A DNA stretch of 64,000 nucleotides. It comes from Methyloversatilis sp. XJ19-49. Lineage in GTDB: Bacteria; Pseudomonadota; Gammaproteobacteria; Burkholderiales; Rhodocyclaceae. Shown one piece after another: positions 45,978 to 56,028 of the stretch (positions are counted from its first letter, which is position 1; the number at the start of each line of letters is the position of its first letter). Location of the stretch: NCBI RefSeq assembly GCF_024580145.1, contig NZ_JANINI010000011.1, positions 90,153 to 154,152 of the forward strand, given 5' to 3'. The position numbers and the translations under genes are program-made. The notes beneath the pieces are model-generated. The model had not been told where the DNA came from and made no database searches. It worked only from the letters and a program-made list of their open reading frames with translations.

Positions 45978-47093
45978 TCAGGCTTCGATCAGGATGCGCA
46001 GCATGCGCCGGAGAGGTTCGGCGGCGCCCCACAGCAACTGGTCGCCGCACGTGAACGCACCGAGGTAGTCCGGTCCCATATTGAGTTTGCGTACGCGACC
46101 GACCGGAATGGTCAGCGAACCGCTGACTGCGGCAGGCGTCAGGTCGCGCATGCTGTCCTCGCGATGGTTGGGTACGAACTTCACCCAGGCATTCGCTTCG
46201 CGGATCATGCTTTCGATCTCGTCCAACGGCACATCGCGGCGCAACTTGATAGTGAGCGCCTGTGAATGGCAGCGCATCGCGCCGACGCGAACGCAGATGC
46301 CGTCGATCGGGGTGATCGCGGATCCCGTGCGACCGAGGATCTTGTTGGTTTCTGCCTGCCCCTTCCACTCTTCCTTGCTCTGGCCGCTGTCCAGCTCCTT
46401 GTCGATGTAGGGAATCAGCGAGCCAGCCAGCGGCGCGCCGAAATTCGCCTTCGGAAAATCGGCGCTGCGCAGGCTGTCGGTGACCGCGCGATCGATGTCC
46501 AGGATGGCCGATGAACTGTCCTTCAGCATCGGTGCGGCAACGCCGTGCAAGGTGCCCATCTGCGACAGCAGTTCGCGCATGTTCTGAGCGCCTGCGCCCG
46601 ATGCCGCCTGATAGGTCATGGCGCTCATCCACTCGACCAGACCGGCCGTGAACAATGCGCCGACGCCCATCAGCATCAGGCTGACGGTGCAGTTGCCGCC
46701 GATGAAGTTCTTCACGCCGCCGGCCAGACCGGCCTTGATCACATCCATGTTGACCGGATCGAGGATGATGATGGCGTCGTCCTTCATACGCAGCGCCGAC
46801 GCGGCGTCGATCCAGTAGCCCTTCCAGCCGGCGGCACGCAGCTTCGGAAACACCTCGTTCGTGTAGTCGCCGCCCTGGCAGGTGATGATGATGTCCATCT
46901 TCGCCAGCTGGCCGACGTCGGCAGCGTCGAGCAGCGACGCACTGCCCTGCCCCACGTCCGGACCGGCCGCACCGACGCTGGACGTGGTGAAGAACACCGG
47001 CTCGACCAGCGAAAAATCGCCCTCTTCGCGCATGCGATGCATGAGTACCGAACCCACCATGCCACGCCAACCCACCATACCCAGCTTCAACAT
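45978..47093 (-). CDS. asd: Aspartate-semialdehyde dehydrogenase
   Basis: A 371-residue enzyme reducing aspartyl phosphate, shared by lysine, methionine and threonine synthesis. It has [17 protein letters not shown] (NADP binding), catalytic Cys in [12 protein letters not shown] and catalytic His in [11 protein letters not shown]. It begins 18 nt after leuB. A 140-bp gap with no gene separates it from fimV. Confidence 0.96.
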   Translation of the reverse strand: MLKLGMVGWRGMVGSVLMHRMREEGDFSLVEPVFFTTSSVGAAGPDVGQGSASLLDAADVGQLAKMDIIITCQGGDYTNEVFPKLRAAGWKGYWIDAASALRMKDDAIIILDPVNMDVIKAGLAGGVKNFIGGNCTVSLMLMGVGALFTAGLVEWMSAMTYQAASGAGAQNMRELLSQMGTLHGVAAPMLKDSSSAILDIDRAVTDSLRSADFPKANFGAPLAGSLIPYIDKELDSGQSKEEWKGQAETNKILGRTGSAITPIDGICVRVGAMRCHSQALTIKLRRDVPLDEIESMIREANAWVKFVPNHREDSMRDLTPAAVSGSLTIPVGRVRKLNMGPDYLGAFTCGDQLLWGAAEPLRRMLRILIEA

Positions 47094-47111
47094 TGTCTTG
47101 CCCTCTGAGCG

Positions 47112-48185
47112 TTACAGCGCCGCGATGACCGCGTCGCCCATTTCCTTCGTACCCACGCGCTGCGTGCCCGCTTCGTAGATGTCACCGGTGCGGAAGCCCT
47201 GGGCCAGCACCTTGCGCACCGCATTCTCGATGCGCACCGCGTTCGCTTCGTCCTCGCCGCTGTAGCGCAGCAGCATCGCCGCCGACAGGATGGTCGCCAG
47301 CGGATTGGCCACGCCCTTGCCGGCGATGTCAGGCGCCGAACCGTGGCTGGGCTCGTACAGCCCCTTGTTCTTCGCATCCAGCGACGCCGACGGCAGCATG
47401 CCGATCGAACCGGTGAGCATCGACGCCTCGTCCGACAGGATGTCGCCGAACATGTTGCCGGTGACGATCACGTCGAACTGCTTCGGCGCCTTCACCAGCT
47501 GCATCGCGGCGTTGTCGACCAGCATGTGCGACAGCTCGACATCCGGATAATCGGCGGCCATGGCCGTGATGACCTCGCGCCACAGCTGGGTGCATTCGAG
47601 CACGTTCATCTTGTCGACCGAACAGAGCTTGCCGCCGCGCTTGCGCGCCGCTTCGAAGGCGACGCGCCCGATGCGGCGGATTTCCTCTTCAGCGTAGATC
47701 ATCGTGTTCCAGCCGACACGCTGACGGCCCCATTGCGTGTCGCGCTCCTCGATGCCGCGCGGCTGGCCGAAATAGATGTCGCCGGTCAGTTCGCGCACGA
47801 TCAGGATGTCCAGTCCGGACACCACCTCGGGTTTCAGCGACGACGCATTCGCCAGTTCCGGATACAGGATGGCCGGGCGCAGGTTGGCGAACACACCCAG
47901 TTCGGCGCGGATGCCGAGCAAGCCGCGCTCGGGACGCTGTTCGCGCGGCAGCGTGTCCCACTTCGGACCGCCGACCGCGCCGAGCAGGATGGCGTCGGCT
48001 TCGCGCGCCAGTCTCGAGGTCGCTTCCGGGTAGGGCTTGCCGGTGGCGTCCACCGCGCAGCCGCCGAGCAGCGCCTGTTCGAATTCGATCTTCAGCCCGT
48101 CGCTGCGCAGCGCTTCGAGCACGCGCAGCGCCTCGGCCGTGATTTCGATGCCGATGCCGTCACCGGGAATAACGCAGACTTTCAA
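47112..48185 (-). CDS. leuB: 3-isopropylmalate dehydrogenase
   Basis: A 357-residue leucine-biosynthesis enzyme. It has [18 protein letters not shown] at the start, [27 protein letters not shown] and the C-terminal [18 protein letters not shown]. It follows leuD by 15 nt. Confidence 0.97.
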   Translation of the reverse strand: MKVCVIPGDGIGIEITAEALRVLEALRSDGLKIEFEQALLGGCAVDATGKPYPEATSRLAREADAILLGAVGGPKWDTLPREQRPERGLLGIRAELGVFANLRPAILYPELANASSLKPEVVSGLDILIVRELTGDIYFGQPRGIEERDTQWGRQRVGWNTMIYAEEEIRRIGRVAFEAARKRGGKLCSVDKMNVLECTQLWREVITAMAADYPDVELSHMLVDNAAMQLVKAPKQFDVIVTGNMFGDILSDEASMLTGSIGMLPSASLDAKNKGLYEPSHGSAPDIAGKGVANPLATILSAAMLLRYSGEDEANAVRIENAVRKVLAQGFRTGDIYEAGTQRVGTKEMGDAVIAAL

Positions 48186-48200
48186 TGGACGCTCCAGAGT

Positions 48201-48839
48201 TCAGGCAAACAGCCAGGGTTGTTCGATGCGGCGACGGGCTTCGAATTCACGGATCTTGTCCGCCTGACGCAAGGTCAGGCCGATGTCGTCGAAGCCGTTC
48301 AGCAGGCAGTACTTGCGGAAGGCTTCGACGTCAAAGCGGATGACGTGGCCGTCCGGCCGGATCACGGTCTGGCTTTCCAGATCGATGCGCAGCCGATAGC
48401 CCGGCGTGCCGGCGCACTGCAGGAACAGCTGTTCCAGTTCGGTCTGCGGCAGACGGATCGGCAGCAGACCGTTCTTGAAGCAGTTGTTGAAGAAGATGTC
48501 GGCGAACGTCGTGCCGAGGATGGCGCGGAAGCCGAAATCCTCGATCGCCCAGGGCGCGTGTTCGCGCGACGAGCCGCATCCGAAGTTTTCGCGCACCAGC
48601 AGGATGCTGGCGCCCTGGAAGCGCGGCTGGTTCAGCACGAAGTCGGGATTGAGCGGCCGCTTCGAATGGTCCTGCCCCGGCTGGCCGACGTCTAGATAGC
48701 GCCATTCGTCGAACAGCGTCGGGCCGAAGCCCGAGCGCTTGATCGACTTCAGGTACTGCTTCGGAATGATGGCGTCGGTATCGACGTTCGCGCGGTCCAG
48801 CGGCGCGACCAGTCCGTCAAGTGTGGTGAAAGGATTCAT
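48201..48839 (-). CDS. leuD: 3-isopropylmalate dehydratase small subunit
   Basis: A 212-residue LeuD, partner of LeuC. It has [20 protein letters not shown] and [23 protein letters not shown] 48839 gives the family N-terminus ([15 protein letters not shown]); the upstream extension to 48905 runs into the lipoprotein gene. Confidence 0.96.
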   Translation of the reverse strand: MNPFTTLDGLVAPLDRANVDTDAIIPKQYLKSIKRSGFGPTLFDEWRYLDVGQPGQDHSKRPLNPDFVLNQPRFQGASILLVRENFGCGSSREHAPWAIEDFGFRAILGTTFADIFFNNCFKNGLLPIRLPQTELEQLFLQCAGTPGYRLRIDLESQTVIRPDGHVIRFDVEAFRKYCLLNGFDDIGLTLRQADKIREFEARRRIEQPWLFA

Positions 48840-48873
48840 TGCATGTTTTGCCTGGCTCGTTCTCTGATTTTTC

Positions 48874-48996
48874 CTACTTGGCCGACTTCTCGATGGCTTC
48901 GCCACCCTTCTTGATGTCCTTGCCCAGCCCTTCGACGGTGTTGCAACCCGCCAGCAGCAGCGCCATGGCGCTCATGCACACTACGATCAGCTTCAT
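48874..48996 (-). CDS. Entericidin-like small lipoprotein
   Basis: A 40-residue protein: [18 protein letters not shown] signal with the lipobox LAGC, then a short amphipathic tail ([18 protein letters not shown]). That is the entericidin A/B pattern, small lipoproteins of the cell envelope sometimes paired as toxin and antidote. GGGAG stands before the ATG. It is tucked between leuC (18 nt away) and leuD (34 nt), inside the leu operon. No second entericidin copy is nearby. Confidence 0.85.
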   Translation of the reverse strand: MKLIVVCMSAMALLLAGCNTVEGLGKDIKKGGEAIEKSAK

Positions 48997-49014
48997 GCCC
49001 GCTCTCCCGGATTT

Positions 49015-50421
49015 TCAAACGACATCGCGCACATCGGCGAAGCGGCCGGCGATCGCCGCCGCCGCCGCCATCTGCGGACTGACCAGATGGGTGCGTCCCC
49101 CCGCACCCTGACGACCTTCGAAATTGCGGTTCGAGGTCGAAGCACAGCGCTCGCCCGGGTCGAGCCGGTCTGCATTCATGCCCAGACACATCGAACAGCC
49201 CGGCTCGCGCCACTCGAAGCCGGCCGCCTTGAACACCTTGTCCAGCCCTTCGGCTTCGGCCTGCGCCCGGACCAGGCCGGAGCCCGGCACCACCATGGCC
49301 AGCTTCACGTTTTCGGCGATGTGCCGACCCTGCACCACCTTGGCGGCCGCGCGCAGGTCTTCGATGCGCGAATTGGTACAGGAACCGATGAACACCTTGT
49401 CGATCCGGATCTGGTCGATCGGAGTACGCGGGGTCAGCCCCATGTATTGCAGCGCGCGCGCCACGCCTTCGCGCTGCACCGGATCGGCGAAATCCTCGGG
49501 TGCCGGCACCTGGCCGCGGATGTCGGTCACCATTTCGGGCGACGTGCCCCAGGTGACCTGCGGCGTGATCCTGCGGGCATCGATGTCGACCACACGGTCG
49601 TGCTGTGCGCCATCGTCGGATTTCAGCGTGCGCCAGTACTCGACCGCCCGCTCCCACTGTTCGTCGCGCGGCGCAAACGGCCGGCCGCGCAGGTAGTCGA
49701 TCGTGGTCTGGTCGACGGCGACCATGCCGGCCCGCGCACCGGCCTCGATCGCCATGTTGCAGAGGGTCATGCGCCCTTCCATCGACAGCGCGCGGATGGC
49801 CGAGCCGCCGAATTCGATCGCGAAGCCGGTTCCGCCGGCGGTGCCGATCTGGCCGATCACGTACAGCGCGATGTCCTTGGCACTGACGCCGCGGCCCAGA
49901 TCGCCTTCGACCCGGACCAGCATCGACTTCGATTTCTTCTGCAGCAGGCACTGCGTGGCGAGCACGTGTTCGACTTCCGACGTGCCGATGCCCTGCGCCA
50001 GACAGGCGAACGCGCCGTGCGTCGAGGTATGCGAGTCGCCGCACACCACGGTCATGCCCGGCAGGGTGACGCCGTTTTCCGGTCCGATCACGTGCACGAT
50101 GCCCTGCCGCTTGTCGCGGTAGGGAAAATAGGCCAGCGCGCCGTAGGTACGGATGTTGTCGTCCAGCGTTTCGACCTGGGCACGCGAGGTCGGATCGGCC
50201 ACCGCCAGATCCGAGCCGTCGGTTGGCACGTTGTGATCGGCGGTCGCCACGATGGAACCCGTTCGCCAGGGCTTGCGACCGGCCAGACGCAGGCCTTCGT
50301 AGGCCTGCGGACTGGTGACTTCATGCACCAGGTGGCGATCGATGTAGAGCAGCGTCGTGCCGTCGTCTTCGGTATGCACGACATGGCCGGACCACAATTT
50401 GTCGTAAAGCGTTTGCGCCAT
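49015..50421 (-). CDS. leuC: 3-isopropylmalate dehydratase large subunit
   Basis: A 468-residue aconitase-family enzyme with 4Fe-4S ligands: Cys in [12 protein letters not shown] and the pair in [32 protein letters not shown] near the N-terminus is typical. It is the first gene of the leuC-entericidin-leuD-leuB-asd run. Confidence 0.96.
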   Translation of the reverse strand: MAQTLYDKLWSGHVVHTEDDGTTLLYIDRHLVHEVTSPQAYEGLRLAGRKPWRTGSIVATADHNVPTDGSDLAVADPTSRAQVETLDDNIRTYGALAYFPYRDKRQGIVHVIGPENGVTLPGMTVVCGDSHTSTHGAFACLAQGIGTSEVEHVLATQCLLQKKSKSMLVRVEGDLGRGVSAKDIALYVIGQIGTAGGTGFAIEFGGSAIRALSMEGRMTLCNMAIEAGARAGMVAVDQTTIDYLRGRPFAPRDEQWERAVEYWRTLKSDDGAQHDRVVDIDARRITPQVTWGTSPEMVTDIRGQVPAPEDFADPVQREGVARALQYMGLTPRTPIDQIRIDKVFIGSCTNSRIEDLRAAAKVVQGRHIAENVKLAMVVPGSGLVRAQAEAEGLDKVFKAAGFEWREPGCSMCLGMNADRLDPGERCASTSNRNFEGRQGAGGRTHLVSPQMAAAAAIAGRFADVRDVV

Positions 50422-50476
50422 TGAAACGATTCCCGCTGATCAGCCAAACCGGAGATTATAACCGGCCGGCGTGCGC

Positions 50477-51634
50477 TCAGCCGTGCCCGGGCGCGCTTTC
50501 CGGGCGCCACATCCAGCGCAGCAAGGCGTAGCCGGCGACCGCGAACAGCGCACTGACCGAGAACGCCCAGGCGCCGCCCAGCGGCGCCCACATCCAGCCG
50601 GCCAGCAAACCGCCCACCATGCCGCCGGCGCCGAATGACACGCTGCCATACAACGCCTGCGCCCGCGCCTGCTGGCGCGCGTCGAACCACTGGTTCAGCG
50701 CCGCCACCGAACCGGCATGAAAGGCGCCGAAGGTCAGGCCATGCAGCAGTTGCGCGCCGATCAGCCAGAGCGGTGCGGTGACTGCCCAGCCGATGACCGC
50801 AAAGCGAAGCACCGCCGCCATCAGCGCCACCAGCAACAGAGCGCGCAGCGTGAAACGACGCAGCAGCCATGGCATGCACAGGAAAACGCCGATCTCGGCC
50901 AGCACGCCCAGTGTCCACAGCCCGCCGATCACCCGCTTGCTGTAGCCATGCTCGTCAAGATGAATCGAATAGAACACATACAGCGCGCCATGCGCACAAC
51001 TCATGAAGAAGGCCGCACCGAACAGCCCTGCGACCGGGCGGCTGCGCAGGATGGTACGCAGCGACTGCGTGGCCGCCACCGCGCCGGCATGCACCGGCGC
51101 CTCCGGCACGCACATCGCGAACAGAAAGATGCCGGCCAGCAGCAGGCTGCATGCCCACAGCACCGCATCCAGTCCGGTGCGTTCCAGTACGTCACCCAGC
51201 ACCAGCACCGTAACGACGAAGCCGATCGAGCCCCAGACCCGGATGGCGCCATAGCGCGACACGCTGGATTTCAGGTGCTCCAGCGTCAGCGCTTCTACCA
51301 ACGGCAGCGACGCACTCCAGAAAAAGGACATCAGCGCCATGGCGACGAAGACGCCGATGAACTGGTCGGTGGTGAAGAAAATCAGGAAACCGGCGAGACT
51401 GGCCAGCCCCGCCGCACGCACGATGGGCACCCTGGCACCGATGCGGTCGGCCAGCCAGCCCCATAGGCTGGGCGCGAGAATCCGCATGACCTGCATCAGC
51501 GACATGACAATGGCGATGTCGGCCGCGGAGAAATGGATGGAAGAAAGGTAGAGACCGAAGTAGGGCGAAAAGGCGCCTACGAAGGCGAAATAGAAGAAGT
51601 AGTAGGCGGAAAGGCGCCAGTAGGGGAGCGGCAT
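50477..51634 (-). CDS. MFS transporter (HcaT-like group)
   Basis: A 385-residue major facilitator with about twelve hydrophobic spans. The start YWRLSAYYFFYFAFVGAFSP is typical of the MFS_1-like/3-phenylpropionate transporter group, and SLWGWLADRIGARVPI is the loop 2-3 motif. The substrate is unknown. ATG 51634 is chosen because the longer frame adds only an Arg-rich extension. It precedes the leu genes on the same strand by 55 bp. Confidence 0.85.
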   Translation of the reverse strand: MPLPYWRLSAYYFFYFAFVGAFSPYFGLYLSSIHFSAADIAIVMSLMQVMRILAPSLWGWLADRIGARVPIVRAAGLASLAGFLIFFTTDQFIGVFVAMALMSFFWSASLPLVEALTLEHLKSSVSRYGAIRVWGSIGFVVTVLVLGDVLERTGLDAVLWACSLLLAGIFLFAMCVPEAPVHAGAVAATQSLRTILRSRPVAGLFGAAFFMSCAHGALYVFYSIHLDEHGYSKRVIGGLWTLGVLAEIGVFLCMPWLLRRFTLRALLLVALMAAVLRFAVIGWAVTAPLWLIGAQLLHGLTFGAFHAGSVAALNQWFDARQQARAQALYGSVSFGAGGMVGGLLAGWMWAPLGGAWAFSVSALFAVAGYALLRWMWRPESAPGHG

Positions 51635-51711
51635 CGGGCGAAGTCTACCCGAGGCGCCGCAGCGGCGGACCGGCCTGCGAAGCAACCACGGATGTCCGCG
51701 TTCAGTGCTGG

Positions 51712-52161
51712 TCAGCGCGTGCCGTGCATTAGCTGGATGACGCCCTCACCCACCCGCTGCGCGATCAGGTCGGACTGAATGCCTTCGCTGTAGCTGACGA
51801 TCTGGTAACCGGCATAGCCGCCGGCACGGGCCAGTTGTTCGGCGCGCCGGTTGAACACCATGCGCGCCTCGCCCTCGCCGCCGGAACGCATGCGCACCTT
51901 CTTCATGCCGAGGTAGTAGGTGTCTTCAGACAGTTTGGCCTCGTCGATGGACCAGTTCGGCGCCATCGGGTCGAGAACCAGATAGGCCACGTAGGCGGCG
52001 CCGGCAAAATAGATCAGCTTTTCCGGAGTGGTGGCGTAGCCGGGCGTCAGCTGCAGCTTCGTATTCGGAATGACCGAACCTGAATTCGGCAGCGTACGGT
52101 CGAGTGACGTACATGCAGCCAGCAGGCAGGGGGCGATCAACGCGATCATCCTGATGTTCAT
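51712..52161 (-). CDS. Putative lipoprotein of unknown function
   Basis: A 149-residue protein with a lipoprotein signal peptide (MNIRMIALIAPCLLAAC, lipobox LAAC at Cys17). A soluble domain with a hydrophobic patch (YFAGAAYVAYLVLDPMAPNW) and a C-terminal YSEGIQSDLIAQRVGEGVIQ follow. I do not recognise the family. It lies 8 nt after flgL, so it may be co-transcribed with the flagellar genes. Confidence 0.65.
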   Translation of the reverse strand: MNIRMIALIAPCLLAACTSLDRTLPNSGSVIPNTKLQLTPGYATTPEKLIYFAGAAYVAYLVLDPMAPNWSIDEAKLSEDTYYLGMKKVRMRSGGEGEARMVFNRRAEQLARAGGYAGYQIVSYSEGIQSDLIAQRVGEGVIQLMHGTR

Positions 52162-52169
52162 GGCGCGCC

Positions 52170-53453
52170 TCAGAGGTAGTTGAACAGCGACAGCCCTGAT
52201 ACCTTCAGGAAGGACTGCTGCGCCGCCTGCAGATAGGTCTGTTGCTGCGTCAGGCGGCTGATCGCCTCGGTGTAGTTCAGGTCCCGCAGGTCGGCAAGCT
52301 GCGACTGGAACTGCAGATCGACATCGGCGCCGAGCGAATTCAGCGCATCCAGTTCGGCCGTGCGCGCGCCAATGCGCGAGCGAACGGTGAGCAGGGCTTC
52401 CTGCGACTGATCGATATTGCCTATCGTGGCCGACAGCGTGTTGTTCAGGGCCGCGATAGCCACCGGATTTCCGTTGGTACCGCGTTCCAGCGCCAGCACC
52501 ACATCGGAGATAGTTTCGAACACGCTCTGCGTGGCGCTGCGATCGAGCGAAAAGCTGTCGCCGGTAGCCGGCGAACCGGTGATCGAGAAACGCGCACCGA
52601 GATCGAACGCCGGTTCGGCGCCCTGCGACGCCAGCGTGATCGTATCGCCTTCGACATATGTCCGTGGGTAAGGCGCGGCACCCGGCGCGGCGCCCGTCAG
52701 CATCGAATTGCCCGAGGTGTTGTCGATGATGTCGTAGGTGGTGACGTTGTTGGTCACGTCAAACACGATGTTGAAGCTGCCGCCGTTGGTCAGGGCATTC
52801 CAGTCGACACCGCTGGTCACGCTGCCCAGATCACTGACTGCGCTACCGGTGTTTCCCGCACCGGGGCGCATCGTGAAATCGCCGTTGCCGGTGCGCATGC
52901 GCATGAAAACCGTACTGCCGGAATCACTGACTGCAAGGCGCCGGGCGGAGCCGACCTGCGCCTCGCGCTGGCCGTCGTCGCCGGCGTAGGTGACACCCGC
53001 CTCGACGCTGCCGGCAAACGGCTGCGTGTCGCTGCGATAGCCCGAGAACAGGAAGTCGCCGAAGGCATCGCGCGAATTGGCGACCCCCATCAGCCCGGCG
53101 AAGCTGCCGCGGATGTCGGTGGCGATCGATTTCAGATCGCTGTCGCTCAGCGCGCCGTTGCCGGCCTGGATCAGACGTTCCCGGATCGATGCGATCAGGT
53201 CTCCGGCGGTGGAAATCTGCGATTCGGCAAAGCCCAGCGCACTGGTGGCATCGCGCCGGTTCACCGCGTGTTGGTCATTCATCGCCTTGATCTGGTCGAT
53301 CTCCAGCGCCGCCGCCGAGGCGACCGGATCATCGGACGGCGCAAGCACGCGCTTTCCCGATGACATCTGCTGCTGGGTACGAAACAGATCGGCGCTCTGG
53401 CGGACCAGACCCGAAGTGCCGGCTTCATAGACGGTATTGGTGGATACACGCAT
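52170..53453 (-). CDS. flgL: Flagellar hook-associated protein FlgL
   Basis: A 427-residue hook-filament junction protein with flagellin-like ends: MRVSTNTVYEAGTSGLVRQS and QQQMSSGKRVLAPSDDPVAS at the N-terminus, LRDLNYTEAISRLTQQQTYL and LSLFNYL at the C-terminus. It sits 11 nt downstream of flgK. Confidence 0.94.
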   Translation of the reverse strand: MRVSTNTVYEAGTSGLVRQSADLFRTQQQMSSGKRVLAPSDDPVASAAALEIDQIKAMNDQHAVNRRDATSALGFAESQISTAGDLIASIRERLIQAGNGALSDSDLKSIATDIRGSFAGLMGVANSRDAFGDFLFSGYRSDTQPFAGSVEAGVTYAGDDGQREAQVGSARRLAVSDSGSTVFMRMRTGNGDFTMRPGAGNTGSAVSDLGSVTSGVDWNALTNGGSFNIVFDVTNNVTTYDIIDNTSGNSMLTGAAPGAAPYPRTYVEGDTITLASQGAEPAFDLGARFSITGSPATGDSFSLDRSATQSVFETISDVVLALERGTNGNPVAIAALNNTLSATIGNIDQSQEALLTVRSRIGARTAELDALNSLGADVDLQFQSQLADLRDLNYTEAISRLTQQQTYLQAAQQSFLKVSGLSLFNYL

Positions 53454-53464
53454 CAGGATTCTCC

Positions 53465-55408
53465 TCAACGACCGATCTGCAACAAGGTATCGAACAGGCG
53501 GCTCGCAAGTTCAATCATCTTTCCGGCGGCCTGGTAGGCCTGCTGGTAGCGCAGCAGGTTGGCCGCCTCTTCATCGAGATTGACGCCGGACAAAGATTGC
53601 TGCGACTCCTCGACGCGCGACAGCAGCACGCGCTGAGCCGTCTGGTTCACCTGCACTTCACGGGCCTGGGCACCGACGGACGCCACCATCTGGGCATAGG
53701 CCCCCTGAAAGCCGGTCGTGCCACCGGCGATCGTGTTCGCGTTCTGCAGCGCCGCGAGTTCAAGCAGGTTGCGGTTGTCGCCCTGGCCGCTGCTGTTGGG
53801 CGCGATGGTGAAGGTGTCGCCATTGCGCGGCAGACCGGACATCTGGAAGGTGAAGCCGCCCTGACCGGCGAAGGTGAAGCTCTTGCCGGCCGACTCGGTC
53901 GCCGGGTTGTAGGCAATCGTGCCGCCAGGGCCACCGGTTACGTTGAAAACATTCGCCGTGGCATCGAAGGTCAGCGTGATCGGGCCACCAAGCGGCAAGC
54001 CGGTGGTCGAGCTCACTGCACCGGCGCTGATGCTGCCGTTACCGGTGTTGGCGAGAGCCGCCGAGGTGCTGACCGGCATCGCCAGCGCCAGCATGCGCGG
54101 ATCTGTGATGACGGTGCGGATGTCCGAGCCGCCATTGCGGGTCGGCTGGATCAGGAAGGTGTCACCGGCGGCCAGCGTGGTCGCCCCCGAATCGAGTGTG
54201 AAGCCCTGCGGGCTGCCGGCCGGAGGCAGCCCGCCCAGGGTCGCGGCCGTCCAGCTCTGGTTGTCCGACAGACGGGTGAGTGTGTAGGCCGCACCGTCGA
54301 AATTCAGACGATAGTCGCTCGTGGTGAGGTCCGAAGAGTTGCTGATCGTCACATTCACCAGTGCAGCGGCTACTGTGCTGTTGGTGTTGGCCGGCAGCGC
54401 ACTGCCCACGAGAACGTTGAACACGTTGGTACCCAGCGCACCATTGAGATCCTGCCCCAGCGCATGCTGCGAATTGAACTGTTCGGCCATGCTGATGGCG
54501 ATCCGGCCGAGTGCGTTCTGCGCTTCGTCGAGGGTTTCGCGGCGGAATGCAAGCAGGCCGCCGAGCTTGCCGCCGGTGATGGTGTCTTCCTGCAGCCGCA
54601 GTACGGCGCCGCCGGGCGCGGTGTAGGTGACCTCGGTGCGACTGGCGTCCTCCACCGAAGGCGATGCGCTCATGCTGAAGGCACTGCCACCGACCACCAC
54701 GGGCTGCCCGTTGCCGATGAACAGATTGATCGAACCGTCGCTCTGCTGCAACTGGGTCACGCGGACCAGTTCATTCAGTTCGGTGATCAGCCGCTCGCGC
54801 GCATCGAGCATGTCATTGGCGAGCCGGTTGGCACCGGTGGTGGACTCGGCGACCGCGATCTGGTCGTTGTAGCGGGCGATCTGCGACGCGAGCTGGTTGA
54901 TCTCTTCCACCGAGCCGGAGATTTCTCCGTTGAGGCCGGTGCGGACCTGTTCGAGCCGCGCATCCAGCGCATTGAAGCGGGCCGTCATCGACTGCGCAGC
55001 GGAAATCGCCGACTGTCGTGACGCCAGCGAGGTGGGCGACGCCGACACGCTCTGCAGGGCGTCGAAGAAATCGGACATTGCAGGCGACAAGCCGGCCTCA
55101 GGGTCGGCAAGCAGATTATCTAGCGCAGCAATCTGGTCGGCGTAGGCACCGTATTCCGCGCTCTGGGTCTTTGCCTCCATCACCTGGGCGGTCAGGAACT
55201 GGCTGTAGATGCGCCGCACCGTTTCGATTCGCGCGCCTTGACCAAGGAAGCCGCTGCCGGTCAGTTGCGGATCGTTCGTCCCGAGCACCACCTGCTGCCG
55301 GGTGAAGCCGGGCGTGGCCGCGTTCGAAATGTTGTGACCGGTGGTGATCAGCCCCGCCTGTGCGGCGTTCAGTCCGGTGATCCCGATGTTGTAGAGCTGC
55401 GTTCCCAT
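53465..55408 (-). CDS. flgK: Flagellar hook-associated protein FlgK
   Basis: A 647-residue hook-filament junction protein. The N-terminus has LYNIGITGLNAAQAGLITTG and NISNAATPGFTRQQVVL; the C-terminus has LDEEAANLLRYQQAYQAAGK. It is separated from flgJ by a gene on the other strand, so it needs its own promoter in the 87 bp upstream, where I see no clear sigma28 element. Confidence 0.95.
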   Translation of the reverse strand: MGTQLYNIGITGLNAAQAGLITTGHNISNAATPGFTRQQVVLGTNDPQLTGSGFLGQGARIETVRRIYSQFLTAQVMEAKTQSAEYGAYADQIAALDNLLADPEAGLSPAMSDFFDALQSVSASPTSLASRQSAISAAQSMTARFNALDARLEQVRTGLNGEISGSVEEINQLASQIARYNDQIAVAESTTGANRLANDMLDARERLITELNELVRVTQLQQSDGSINLFIGNGQPVVVGGSAFSMSASPSVEDASRTEVTYTAPGGAVLRLQEDTITGGKLGGLLAFRRETLDEAQNALGRIAISMAEQFNSQHALGQDLNGALGTNVFNVLVGSALPANTNSTVAAALVNVTISNSSDLTTSDYRLNFDGAAYTLTRLSDNQSWTAATLGGLPPAGSPQGFTLDSGATTLAAGDTFLIQPTRNGGSDIRTVITDPRMLALAMPVSTSAALANTGNGSISAGAVSSTTGLPLGGPITLTFDATANVFNVTGGPGGTIAYNPATESAGKSFTFAGQGGFTFQMSGLPRNGDTFTIAPNSSGQGDNRNLLELAALQNANTIAGGTTGFQGAYAQMVASVGAQAREVQVNQTAQRVLLSRVEESQQSLSGVNLDEEAANLLRYQQAYQAAGKMIELASRLFDTLLQIGR

Positions 55409-55495
55409 GATTTGTCGTCTCGTTCAGAGTGCTTACGACTCATCTAAGCAAAACCTTTGCCAGCTTTTTTATTTCCGTCACACTGGCCTGCAACA

Positions 55496-55993
55496 ATGGA
55501 CCGAATGACCGGGACTATTGACCGCATACGCAGCACCGACGTGCCTTCCAAGACAATGGCCGGGCGCGCCGAATTGGTCCGGCGCAGTGACCGGCTGGAT
55601 CCGCTGGCGCGCGTGCTGCTGATTGTGGTGGATGGGCGGCAGGACTTTGCCGCCCTGTTTGCCGTCCTTGGCCGACCCGCCGCAGAGGGGCCGCGTCTGC
55701 TTGCCGCGGCCGCCACACTGCTCGAACTCGGATTGGTCGCGCTTGAACGTCGGGGCACTGATGGAGGGCCGCCGACCCGGCGCTCGCTCGCCATTGCCCG
55801 CCTGTATCTGATGGACGCCATGGAGCGCGCTCTGCGCGGCGATACTGCACGGATCAAGCCCGCGTTGCGTGCGGTGACCGACGAAGCGTCCCTGCACGAA
55901 GCAATCGATGTGTGCGTCCGCGCATTGCGCGAAGCGGGCGCAGACGGTCAGGCCGATCTCATCCGGCGGCGCTGCCTCGAATTGCTTCCTTGA
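55496..55993 (+). CDS. Unknown protein between flgJ and flgK, opposite strand
   Basis: A 165-residue, Arg/Leu/Ala-rich soluble protein that I do not recognise. A segment (LDPLARVLLIVVDGRQDFAA ... LLAAAATLLELGLVALERRG) has the look of a winged-helix-like fold, and the rest is helical. ATG 55496 or 55505 are possible starts; neither has a good Shine-Dalgarno, and longer starts at 55457 are unlikely. It is transcribed against the flagellar operon and ends 35 bp from the flgJ 3' end. Confidence 0.6.
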   Translation: MDRMTGTIDRIRSTDVPSKTMAGRAELVRRSDRLDPLARVLLIVVDGRQDFAALFAVLGRPAAEGPRLLAAAATLLELGLVALERRGTDGGPPTRRSLAIARLYLMDAMERALRGDTARIKPALRAVTDEASLHEAIDVCVRALREAGADGQADLIRRRCLELLP

Positions 55994-56028
55994 TGCACCG
56001 CCCCGATTTGCCGATCTCGTTCAATGAC

